A stretch of DNA of 64,000 bases, taken from Miltoncostaea oceani. GTDB lineage: Bacteria > Actinomycetota > Thermoleophilia > Miltoncostaeales > Miltoncostaeaceae. The stretch is taken from the NCBI RefSeq assembly GCF_018141545.1, contig NZ_CP064356.1:248001-312000 (forward strand), in the 5' to 3' direction. The position numbers were made by a program, and so were the translations under genes. Position 1 is the first letter of the stretch. Each line of letters begins with the position of its first letter. The notes under the pieces were generated by a model. That model was not told where the DNA came from, ran no database searches, and worked only from the letters and a program-made list of their open reading frames with translations. Below are positions 1 through 7,624 of this stretch, piece after piece.

Positions 1-1456
1 GCAGGGTGTAGGTGAACCCGATCGCCTGCTCACCAAGGAGCGGCCGCAGCTCGAGGCGCGCCATCTGGGCCGACTGCTCGATCTCCGCCGTCGCCGCGGC
101 GAGCTCGTCCTCTCGTGAGGCGGAGACCGTGACGTAGCCCGAGAAGCGGACCCCCGAGTGACCCTCGGCGAGCTCCTGCTCGCGCTCGAGGAGCGCCTGC
201 TGCTGACGCCTGCGCCGGGCGGTGGCGAGGAAGCCCATCCGCGCGCGCAGCTCGTCGTCGGAGATCTCGTTGGTGCGGGCGTTCTCGGCCGAGCGGAGCG
301 CGCGCGCCGGGTCAAGCGGCTCCATCACCACGGCGACCGTGCGCCGGGTGGCGCCGCCGAGCAGGAACGGCAGCAGGAAATCGGCGCCGACCTCGACCCG
401 GGGCCACTCGGCGATCCAGTAGGTGGAGTGCAGGGCGTCATCGCTTCGGTAGTGGCGCCAAGACTCCTCGGCCGCCATCGGCCCGGCGTTCGCCGGCGCG
501 GTTCCGGCGCGCTCAGGATCGCCGCCACCGAGGCGGTCGAGACGCGGGCGGTCGTCCGGGCAGAAGCCGAGACGAATCGCCCGGGCGAGCAGACGCGGGC
601 TGAGCGCACCGCGCACCACGACCTCGGCCCGCAGCAGATGCTCGGAGAGGGCCGTCAGCTCCCGCATCAGGACCGTGACCGCCCCCGCTTCGCCGCCGCC
701 GGCGCGACGAATGGCCCCCGAGGCGCGGCGAGTGTCGATCTGGAGGGCGAGGAAGGTCTCGTGCTGGCGACCGGCGGGCCCGGCCTCGTCGAGCAGTTCG
801 AGGTAGGAGCGAACGCCCGGGTGCGAGGCGGGGAGGGTGAGGCCGTCACGCAGGTAGCGCCCGAGCTCATCGACGGGCTGGGTAACCGTGCGATCGATCC
901 AGGCCAGACGGCTTACCGGGCTGCCCGGGCGGGCGAAGCCGGACAGCACCGAGCCCCAGCGCGCAAGCCGACGCTCCTTGTCGTCGACCTCGAGCAGCGC
1001 GAAGGCGCCGCCCTCGACCGCGAGGACCGCCGTCCAGGTGGAGCCCTCGTGGGCGATCCCGACCTCGCCGCGCGAGGCCCGGGCCGAGAGGATCCGAAGC
1101 CCGGTGAGGCTCTCCGGGAGGTCGAGATCCTCGTCCTGGCCCAACCCGCGCCCGCGCGTCGGTGCCCGGGAGAGGTGGCGATGGCCGCCGGTCGCGCGCC
1201 GGCTGGCGAAGCCCGTCGCGATCGCTGCCCAGGCGATCGGCGGGCGACCGCCGAGGCGCAGGAAGGCGCTCGCAAGGCCGGATCCGGCAACGGACAGTCC
1301 TGCGAGAGCGCCGGCGGTGGTGGCCGCGACGTTGAGGCAGACGACCAGGCCGACGAGCCCGAGCGCGACGCAGGCGATCTGGCTCCAGCCGAGGCCGCCG
1401 ATGGCGCCCCCGGGCTCGATCGGCCCGAAGCGGTAGCGAGTGGGCTCAGGCGCCAT
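1..1456 (-). CDS. SCO6880-family conjugation protein (partial, 3' end off the window)
   Basis: The first 485 residues are visible; the stop lies beyond the left edge. Two adjacent hydrophobic segments lie at about residues 25-65, then a long soluble region. The visible C-terminal part has an Arg/Gln/Glu-rich helix (RRRQQQALLEREQEL) followed by FSGYVTVSASREDELAAA and ending at GEQAIGFTYTL. This pattern is known from the SCO6880 family, found in conjugation clusters of actinobacterial integrative elements. It probably anchors or organises the transfer channel at the membrane; its exact role is not known. The ATG start overlaps the end of the upstream VirB6-like gene by 11 bp, so the two are likely translated together. 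I recognise the family by motif and gene context, not by a search. Confidence 0.75.
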   Translation of the reverse strand, partial: MAPEPTRYRFGPIEPGGAIGGLGWSQIACVALGLVGLVVCLNVAATTAGALAGLSVAGSGLASAFLRLGGRPPIAWAAIATGFASRRATGGHRHLSRAPTRGRGLGQDEDLDLPESLTGLRILSARASRGEVGIAHEGSTWTAVLAVEGGAFALLEVDDKERRLARWGSVLSGFARPGSPVSRLAWIDRTVTQPVDELGRYLRDGLTLPASHPGVRSYLELLDEAGPAGRQHETFLALQIDTRRASGAIRRAGGGEAGAVTVLMRELTALSEHLLRAEVVVRGALSPRLLARAIRLGFCPDDRPRLDRLGGGDPERAGTAPANAGPMAAEESWRHYRSDDALHSTYWIAEWPRVEVGADFLLPFLLGGATRRTVAVVMEPLDPARALRSAENARTNEISDDELRARMGFLATARRRRQQQALLEREQELAEGHSGVRFSGYVTVSASREDELAAATAEIEQSAQMARLELRPLLGEQAIGFTYTL

Positions 1457-2828
1457 CGGCGCCTCGGAGGGGCAACTGCGCACCGGGCGGCGGCCCGGCC
1501 GGTCGACGTCGCTCGGGCGGCGAGGGAGCCGGTCGCGAGGTGGGGGCTCCCGAGGGCTGGGCCGGGCTGGCTGCCGTGGCTGCGACGGTGGGCACCTGGC
1601 CCCCGGCGGGCGGACGGGAGCCAGTCGGCATCGAGCCGCCGCCGGGCGCTCCTCCGGGCGACACGGAAGCCGCGCCACCGCCACCACCGGTGGGGCCGGA
1701 TCCGCTGCCGCCGGACCCGCCGCCACCAGACGCGCCACCCATCGCCCCTGCGCCGAGCGCGAACGCCCCGGCGCCCGTTCCCACTGCGCCGAAGGACATG
1801 CGCGTGCGGGCCACGTTCCACGCGAGGGAGGTCCCGGTCGTCGTGGCCACGGCGTGGCTGGCCTCGCGCTGGGGCTGCGCGATCTCGGCCGCGAGCGGGA
1901 TGAGCGAGAAGAGCACGAAGGGCGAGAAGGCCGACAGCAGGAACATCCCCGCTCCGGCGAGGACAGCTGAGGGCCCGTCGCCCGAGGTGAGCGCCGAGAG
2001 GCCGAGCGACAGCGTCGCCACGATCACGAGCTTGGAGAGGATCGCCGCGACGATCAGTTGCACGAGGCGCCGCACCCAGCCCGAGAGCGCCGGCCAGATC
2101 ATCGTCGCGAGGAAGAGCGGCAGGAACATCACCGCCACGTAGACCACCCCGGCGCGCAGGATCAGCTCGAACCAGACGAAGATCGCCGCGAGCGCCATCA
2201 CCAGTGCCATCAGGAAGGACGCAAAGAGCGGGACCGGCCCGCCGACGGCGCTCGCCTGGGTGAGCGTGCTGGCCAGCGCGTGGGTGTCGTTGGCCACTCC
2301 AGCCGTGAGCTCGGCCGAGAGGGCATCAGTGACCGCGAGCGCGGTTTGCGTGACGCTCACGGCGAGCCCCGTAAGGAGCATCGCCGCGGGGAGATGTAGG
2401 AGCCCGACGCGGATGAGGAGCCCCCCATCCTGACGAATCAAGACCTGCAGCACGGTGAGGAGCAGGAGGGGCAGCAGCAGGATCGCGCCCGCCTGGAACA
2501 TGAAGGCGTAGTGGCTCTGGAACCAGGAGGCCGAGAGGTTGACCGAGGTGGTCGAGTCGATCGCGTCAGCGACCTGGAGCAGGAGCCAGGAGGCCCCCTC
2601 GCCGACCCAGCTCGTCAGCTGACCGAGTACCGCGTCGCCGGCCGCGCCCGCCGCGGCACCAGCCGCGTCGCCGGCCGCGCTGCACAGGACGCTGACGCCC
2701 GGGACATCGCAGGGCCCGGGAAGGTCCACCGCCTCGGCGCGAGGAGGGGGACTCAGGAGGGGGAGCCCCGTCGCGATGACGAGAGCCAACAGGCAGACGC
2801 TCGCCGAGCGATGTCTCGATGCGGTCAC
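1446..2828 (-). CDS. VirB6/TrbL-like polytopic conjugation membrane protein
   Basis: 460 residues. An N-terminal signal sequence (about 1-31, ending PPPRAEA) is followed by several long hydrophobic segments between residues 95 and 340, for example AGAILLLPLLLLTVLQVL and FLMALVMALAAIFVWFELIL. The last 110 residues are a low-complexity Gly/Ser/Pro-rich tail. This is the layout of VirB6/TrbL-type inner-membrane channel components of type IV secretion. I chose the GTG at 2828 because it overlaps the upstream stop as GTGA and directly precedes the signal peptide; a longer frame exists but adds non-membrane sequence. It sits between the VirB8-like and SCO6880 genes in one operon. Family assignment rests on topology and context. 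Confidence 0.72.
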   Translation of the reverse strand: MTASRHRSASVCLLALVIATGLPLLSPPPRAEAVDLPGPCDVPGVSVLCSAAGDAAGAAAGAAGDAVLGQLTSWVGEGASWLLLQVADAIDSTTSVNLSASWFQSHYAFMFQAGAILLLPLLLLTVLQVLIRQDGGLLIRVGLLHLPAAMLLTGLAVSVTQTALAVTDALSAELTAGVANDTHALASTLTQASAVGGPVPLFASFLMALVMALAAIFVWFELILRAGVVYVAVMFLPLFLATMIWPALSGWVRRLVQLIVAAILSKLVIVATLSLGLSALTSGDGPSAVLAGAGMFLLSAFSPFVLFSLIPLAAEIAQPQREASHAVATTTGTSLAWNVARTRMSFGAVGTGAGAFALGAGAMGGASGGGGSGGSGSGPTGGGGGAASVSPGGAPGGGSMPTGSRPPAGGQVPTVAATAASPAQPSGAPTSRPAPSPPERRRPAGPPPGAQLPLRGADGA

Positions 2829-3553
2829 GGGGCGAAGGGGGAGAAGCCCTGGGCCGCCGCGACGAAGTCGCCCGGCGCTTCGGTCGTCGCCGGAGCCGTG
2901 ACGCTCGGGACCGGACCCGGCACGTCGGTGCCAAAGCGCTCCACTCTCCAGCTCCCGCGCGACCATGCGAGCTCCGCGCGGCTCGTCGACCATGCCGCGA
3001 TCGGGGGACGCTCCGACGCCGCTAGGAGCGTCACCTGCCAGACCGCCACCGTAGCCCGACGCCCTGAATACGCTTCCACCCGATAGCCAAGGGGCGTCAT
3101 CGCGAGGACGATGTCGCGCCGGGCAACAGAGCCCAGGGTCCGGCCCAGGTAGTCATAGGTCCGGTCGAAGAGCGGGTCGAGCTGCGCGCGATATGCCGGC
3201 CGAGCAAATGCTGCGACAGCGACGCGGCGAGCCCGTCGACTCGCGATCAGGCGAGGGTCGGCGAGCGACGACAGCGCCCGAGCGGCCGATCGGGCAGCGC
3301 CTTCGCGCGTGTGCGCTGCGAGCGGACGCGTCGCCCCAGTCGGAGGAGAAGGGGCGCCCGGGAGCGGCGAGAGGGACGAGGCGGGGCGTCGGGCGTCTGT
3401 TCCGCTCTGGCCCGGAGCACTGATGCGGCCCGCTGCGAGGCCGAGCGCGAAGAGCAGCAAGGCGCCTCCAAGCGCTGCGGGTATCCGCCGGCGGGCACGG
3501 CGGTCCCTGCGGGTGCCGAGGACTCGGGCGCCGGAGCGGATAGAGGAGGGCAC
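2825..3553 (-). CDS. VirB8/TcpC-like single-pass conjugation protein
   Basis: 242 residues from a GTG start. A basic N-terminus is followed by one membrane helix (about 24-43, ALGGALLLFALGLAAG) and a Ser/Pro-rich stretch. A globular domain of about 140 residues then contains VAVWQVTLLA and SRAELAWSRGSWRVERF. A short cytosolic tail, one helix and an NTF2-like extracytoplasmic domain are the layout of VirB8 and TcpC, which link the conjugation channel to its periphery. It lies 3 nt after the pilin-like gene and overlaps the VirB6-like gene by 4 bp, so it belongs to the same operon. The fold is inferred from the pattern of strands, not shown by a conserved motif. Confidence 0.6.
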   Translation of the reverse strand: MPSSIRSGARVLGTRRDRRARRRIPAALGGALLLFALGLAAGRISAPGQSGTDARRPASSLSPLPGAPSPPTGATRPLAAHTREGAARSAARALSSLADPRLIASRRARRVAVAAFARPAYRAQLDPLFDRTYDYLGRTLGSVARRDIVLAMTPLGYRVEAYSGRRATVAVWQVTLLAASERPPIAAWSTSRAELAWSRGSWRVERFGTDVPGPVPSVTAPATTEAPGDFVAAAQGFSPFAP

Positions 3554-3556
3554 GGG

Positions 3557-3853
3557 CTACTGCCGCCCTATGCCGTAGAAGAAATTCACGATCTGCGGAG
3601 CCATTCCGACCAGTAGGCCCGCCCCCGCCGCGATGAGGACGCCGCGCCGGCCGCCGGACGTGGCGCCGTGATGGTTCGACTGCGCGCCCCAGGCCCACGC
3701 GATGGCCGCTACGACCAGCGCCGCGAGGATCAGGATCAGCGACCAGGAGTAAAGACCATCAACGAGCTTCTGGAGCTTGGCTTGTCCCGGAAGACCGGAG
3801 GGGTCGGGCGTGGCGGACACCTGTAGAGCGAGGCCTAGTCTCAACGCCGGCAA
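3557..3853 (-). CDS. Small two-helix membrane protein, pilin-like (VirB2/DUF6112 type)
   Basis: 98 codons from a TTG, or 88 from an in-frame GTG inside the sequence LALQVSATP. Two hydrophobic helices stand out: WSLILILAALVVAAIAWAW and GVLIAAGAGLLVGMAPQIV. They are separated by a short polar loop rich in His, Gly and Arg. Size and topology match VirB2/TrbC-type pilin subunits and the small DUF6112 proteins that precede actinobacterial conjugation genes. It is the first gene of the leftward operon, so the gap upstream should hold the promoter. The start codon is uncertain, and the pilin role is inferred from position and topology. Confidence 0.6.
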   Translation of the reverse strand: MPALRLGLALQVSATPDPSGLPGQAKLQKLVDGLYSWSLILILAALVVAAIAWAWGAQSNHHGATSGGRRGVLIAAGAGLLVGMAPQIVNFFYGIGRQ

Positions 3854-4234
3854 AGAGCCGCTCCTTCCGTTGGCTCGCCTTAGCCCTGCTGGCCACTAGG
3901 GATAGGAAGAGTCTGTTGACTATCCGTAGCAAACTAAAGCGTGCCTTGCCGCCGGACGCAACCGAGACTGGTACGGACCGCTGGTGCGCTCGGTCGAGTC
4001 CGCCTCCGGTCAAGGTCCAGCGACGGTCCTGTCGCGTTGGCGCCCGGCACCGTGGGCCCTCGGGTCGGGAGGTCGCCCGGGATCGGGGCCGGGGCTCGTA
4101 CCGCGGCAAGCACAGACACGACCCCCATTGGCGCCGGGGGCCTCGGGCTCGCTCGCCGAATCCGAAGGGCCGAAACCGCCACCGGGCATTGGATTGCACA
4201 ACCGGCGGTCCTGCCGCAGCTCGCGCCCCCGCAG
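3854..4234. other. Intergenic region between ietS and the conjugation operon; no gene seen
   Basis: No open frame here has convincing coding character. The first 80 bases are less GC-rich than anything nearby. They contain a 6-bp inverted repeat, GGATAG (3900-3905) and CTATCC (3920-3925), with a 14-nt loop, lying just before the pilin-like gene. This is a reasonable place for the promoter and operator of the conjugation operon, but no convincing -35/-10 pair is visible. A weak GC-rich hairpin near 4200-4216 could end ietS transcription. Confidence 0.4.
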
Positions 4235-6559
4235 CTACGGCTGCAAACGCACCCTCGTGGGGAGGAGGAGTTGCAAGCTCGCGTACAGGTCGATGTCCTG
4301 TCGCGCCTCGTCTTCCAGAGTCACGACTAGCGCGTAGCGCTCCGCCTGGACGAGCCATGGCGAGGAGATGTGACGAAGGACCACGTAGTAGGTCTCGCCA
4401 TCGTCGACGTCGAGGCGACTGGTTCTCAGCGATCGCACTTGGAGGGTGCTGTCGTTGCTCGCCTGTTGACCCGGTACCAGCGTGGGCCGTCGCCGGTCGC
4501 GCGGGAGCGCGCGGCGCGCCTCTCTCTCAGCGGGCTGGCGCTGCCACGTTTCGCGAATATCGTCCAAAGTCATCGCTCGAACGAGATCGAAGCTCATGTG
4601 GCTCGAGAGGTACTCCCGACGAGTCCGCCGGACGTCTGGGTCGAAGGCGAGCGCCACCGTGATAGTCCGAGCGGTCGCCCCTCGCGCGAACTCGGGCGGG
4701 ATGGGAACAGGGTGGATGACGGCGGTGTCGGCGTCGAGGGAACCCTCGAAGGTCATCGCTACTCGCCGCGCTCCGCTCTCCATCACGCGCGACGCGATTG
4801 GGCGCCCGTAGCCGGCGACCCGACGCAAATCGTCATCATCGAGACCCGCTGATCGGGTGATCGGGAGAGCCGCGGCGCCGATTAGGGCCCGTACGAGGTT
4901 GGCGCTTGCCCCCGGATAGCGCTTGAGAACCTGAGCAGCGATGCGGGCGACGCGAGGAGCGGCAAAGCTCGTTCCGTTCGCGATGCCAAACAGCTGTCCA
5001 TCTCGCCTAGCGAGAGAGAGAACGCTGACCCCGTAGTCGCGATCCCGGCGCGTACCGAGGTCATTAAGGACCCAGTTGCCCCCTCGCTCGACGACGTCGG
5101 GTTTGGTTGCTCCGGCAACGCCTGGGCCGGTACGAGTGAACGGCGACGCTTGCCCGACCTCGGCGACGGCTCGGTCGCCCGGCCTTGAGGTGCCCGTGAT
5201 CGTCTGCGGGGCGTCGGAGTGGGCGATGCTGCCAACCGTGAGCACGTTGGCAGCGACCCCCGGCTCGGCCACCCGTGCGTCGTCCGCCAGAAGGAATCCC
5301 GGGTATGCGCTGCACAGGTCGGTGCCCGGCGGCAGATCACGGGGAGTGTGATTACCGGCCGCGACGACGATGACTATGTCGAGCTCCCGCGCGAGATCGT
5401 CGAGGCTCTCGGTCCAGGTGCTGACATGCGGGCCGCTGTAGGGGGAGTCGTCGGCTATGGACAGGTTGAAGACCCGGACGTGATGTTCGTCGTGTAGCTG
5501 CCGGATTGCCTGCTCGACGACCATGTGGACCGGGAGGTCTGTCGGGAAGCGCGTTCGGCTCGCGTCGCGAGGGTCGGGCTCAAGTACCCGAACGCTGTGG
5601 ATTGGCGCGTGGGCGACCCATGGGACCTCACCAGCGAGGGCCCCTTCGAGATCGTCGTAGGCCAGAATGCCCGCGACGAGCGTTCCATGGTCGCTTGCCG
5701 GTTGCCACGAGTGGCCAGCCGGGATCGCGCTCCGCGAGACGACCACCTCGCTCGGGAGTAGGGGGTGATCCATCACCCCGTCGTCGATGAGTCCGACTGG
5801 GGCCATCGGCTCGAGGGAGGCGGTCGGCAGGGTTTCAACGTCAGCGTTTCGCCAGTCCGAGGGCTCCAGACGTGGGGTCGGAGGGCGGCGAATCCGCTCT
5901 ACGACAGTCAGGTCGAGCAAGTCGTCCAAGCACTGCCGGCCGACGCGTGCGCGAACGACCGAGTATCTGGCCCGCTCATCGGCCCCGAGGATCGTCGCGC
6001 CATGAAGCGAGATGACCGTCTGCACGTCTCCGATCCGCGCGCGCGCCGTCGCACCGTCGGGTGATGGCCACACGATCACATCGACAACCCATGGTGCGCC
6101 CGCTTCGTCACCGTCCTCGGGCACGCCGGGACCGCGACGGTCGGTGCGGTCATACGGCAGGAACTCGTCTATCGACTCGAAAAGCGACCGTTGTGGCGCG
6201 TTAGACCTATCTCGTCCGGCCGCGGTGTAGGCGGCGAGATTCGCCTCGAGCAATGCGGGCTCATCACCAGGGGCGAGCACGAAGTAAGTCCATGCCGTGG
6301 TGTCGCCAAGAAACTGGAGCCCGCTTGTGCCGAGGGCGCTCTCCTTCAGCGGCCCGAGAGCACGGATCTTGAAGACGTAAGCGGGATCTACGCCCTCGAT
6401 GCTCCTCGCGGCGCGCTGGGCCTCCACAGCGCGGGCGAGCTCTCCAGAGAGCTTGCGGCCATGGGCGCCCGGAGAAGGTTTAGGCCGATCCCCGCCGCCT
6501 CCACCTGCCCGTCGGCTCTCGAGGTGCACGGGCATGGGCAGCACCAAGTGATCACTCAT
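4235..6559 (-). CDS. ietS: Subtilisin-like serine protease of an IetAS system (IetS-like)
   Basis: 774 residues, no signal peptide, so probably cytoplasmic. An N-terminal domain of about 250 residues precedes a subtilisin (S8) domain at about 253-545. Catalytic residues are visible: Asp259 in VGLIDDGV, His291 in SDHGTLVAGI, the oxyanion Asn403 in VVAAGNH and Ser531 in NGTSFAAPRVA. A C-terminal extension of about 230 residues follows. It starts 3 nt after the AAA ATPase gene, in the same operon. AAA-ATPase plus S8 protease is the composition of IetA/IetS, first described on a Ti plasmid as an incompatibility-enhancing toxin-antitoxin pair and later reported to protect against phage. The protease is the likely effector. 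All catalytic residues are intact. Confidence 0.8.
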   Translation of the reverse strand: MSDHLVLPMPVHLESRRAGGGGGDRPKPSPGAHGRKLSGELARAVEAQRAARSIEGVDPAYVFKIRALGPLKESALGTSGLQFLGDTTAWTYFVLAPGDEPALLEANLAAYTAAGRDRSNAPQRSLFESIDEFLPYDRTDRRGPGVPEDGDEAGAPWVVDVIVWPSPDGATARARIGDVQTVISLHGATILGADERARYSVVRARVGRQCLDDLLDLTVVERIRRPPTPRLEPSDWRNADVETLPTASLEPMAPVGLIDDGVMDHPLLPSEVVVSRSAIPAGHSWQPASDHGTLVAGILAYDDLEGALAGEVPWVAHAPIHSVRVLEPDPRDASRTRFPTDLPVHMVVEQAIRQLHDEHHVRVFNLSIADDSPYSGPHVSTWTESLDDLARELDIVIVVAAGNHTPRDLPPGTDLCSAYPGFLLADDARVAEPGVAANVLTVGSIAHSDAPQTITGTSRPGDRAVAEVGQASPFTRTGPGVAGATKPDVVERGGNWVLNDLGTRRDRDYGVSVLSLARRDGQLFGIANGTSFAAPRVARIAAQVLKRYPGASANLVRALIGAAALPITRSAGLDDDDLRRVAGYGRPIASRVMESGARRVAMTFEGSLDADTAVIHPVPIPPEFARGATARTITVALAFDPDVRRTRREYLSSHMSFDLVRAMTLDDIRETWQRQPAEREARRALPRDRRRPTLVPGQQASNDSTLQVRSLRTSRLDVDDGETYYVVLRHISSPWLVQAERYALVVTLEDEARQDIDLYASLQLLLPTRVRLQP

Positions 6560-6562
6560 GCC

Positions 6563-7537
6563 CTACCAGGGTCTGCTGAGGGCGTCTCGGACAGCCCGGT
6601 CGAGATCGTTCTGTTCGACGGTGTCTCGGTGCTCCAAGACAGAGAAACGCACCGCGTCCCATGCGACTTTCTCCACGGCGGAGTGAGGCTTTCCTTTCAG
6701 CCGCGAAGCACTCCCGTCGATGTCAAGATCGCGGTGCTTGATCGAACGGAGTCGCTGGCGGAGCAGGCGCCGGCTCTGGTGCACCGTCGCAAGCGGGAAC
6801 GACAGTACTTCATCGAATCGTCGCCACAGGGCCGAGTCGAGAAGCTGCTCATGGTTCGTAGCGGCGATGAGCAGACTCGGTCCATGGAACGCGTCGATCA
6901 TCTGCAAAAACGCCGTGATCACGCGTTTAATCTCGCCATGCTCGCTTGGATCGTCTCGCGCCTTTCCGAGCGCGTCGAACTCATCGAATAGCAGTACCCA
7001 CGAGCCCTGGCTTACGAAGTCGAAGATTCGATGCAGATTGGACGCCGTCTCCCCGAGGTAGCTCGAGACGACGGCATCGATGCGGACCACAACCAGCGGC
7101 AGTCCCATTTCAGTCGCCAAGGCTTCGGCCGCGCTTGTCTTTCCGCACCCTGGCGGCCCGTGAAACAGAACGCGCTGCCGTCGCGGGATTCCGCGCCGGT
7201 CAATCTCGTCCCACCTTCTGTACTCCTCGGAGAGCAATCGCAGGCGATCGACTAGATCACCGGTGAGCACGAGGTCATCCAGCGATCGCTCGGCGTGCCG
7301 GACCTCCGCCAGCGGCCACTCGCCCTCGCGATCCCGTGGAGGTTCTGGCAAGACGACCTCCGGCGCGACCGTGGAAGATCCGCCGCCGACAGTCAGGAGC
7401 GCTCGGAGATCCCGCGCCAGCACCGTATGGTGCTTCGCCTCTTCCTCTTCGATGATCTCCTGCGCCGCGCGCCGAAACGCGAGTTGGTCACCCTCACGGT
7501 AGGCGCGAAACAGCGCCTTGAGCTCACGACCAGCCAT
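6563..7537 (-). CDS. ietA: AAA+ ATPase of an IetAS system (IetA-like)
   Basis: 324 residues. An N-terminal helical region (about 1-75) is rich in Glu and Arg. One AAA+ module follows, with Walker A GPPGCGKT at 127-134, Walker B LLFDEFDAL from 182, sensor 1 AATNH near 225-229 and an Arg pair at 239-240 in SALWRRFDEV that can act as the arginine finger. It is most like the small IetA/spastin-type ATPases that pair with S8 proteases, and it lies directly upstream of such a protease with a 3-nt gap. In known IetAS pairs the ATPase controls or restrains the protease. The ATG lies 6 nt after a TAAGGT box, so the message is probably leaderless. Confidence 0.8.
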   Translation of the reverse strand: MAGRELKALFRAYREGDQLAFRRAAQEIIEEEEAKHHTVLARDLRALLTVGGGSSTVAPEVVLPEPPRDREGEWPLAEVRHAERSLDDLVLTGDLVDRLRLLSEEYRRWDEIDRRGIPRRQRVLFHGPPGCGKTSAAEALATEMGLPLVVVRIDAVVSSYLGETASNLHRIFDFVSQGSWVLLFDEFDALGKARDDPSEHGEIKRVITAFLQMIDAFHGPSLLIAATNHEQLLDSALWRRFDEVLSFPLATVHQSRRLLRQRLRSIKHRDLDIDGSASRLKGKPHSAVEKVAWDAVRFSVLEHRDTVEQNDLDRAVRDALSRPW

Positions 7538-7543
7538 CGGTCA

Positions 7544-7549
7544 ACCTTA
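7544..7549 (-). promoter_or_regulatory. Probable -10 box of ietAS (leaderless start)
   Basis: On the minus strand TAAGGT is followed by 6 nt and the ietA ATG. The spacing puts the transcription start at or next to the ATG. No ribosome binding site precedes the ATG. No clear -35 is visible. Confidence 0.45.
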
Positions 7550-7624
7550 CCGTGGGTCTCGGCCCTCCATCGCCGAGGCCGCGCGTGAGGCGTTGGAACC
7601 GAACGGGCTGCGGTTCGTTGCGGC

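Noticed and set aside
158-1903. Long plus-strand open frame of 581 codons opposite the conjugation genes
   Set aside because: Its product is Arg/Ala/Gly-rich without domains, and the minus strand in this stretch encodes the SCO6880-type and VirB6-like proteins with clear motifs. It is an antisense shadow typical of GC-rich DNA.
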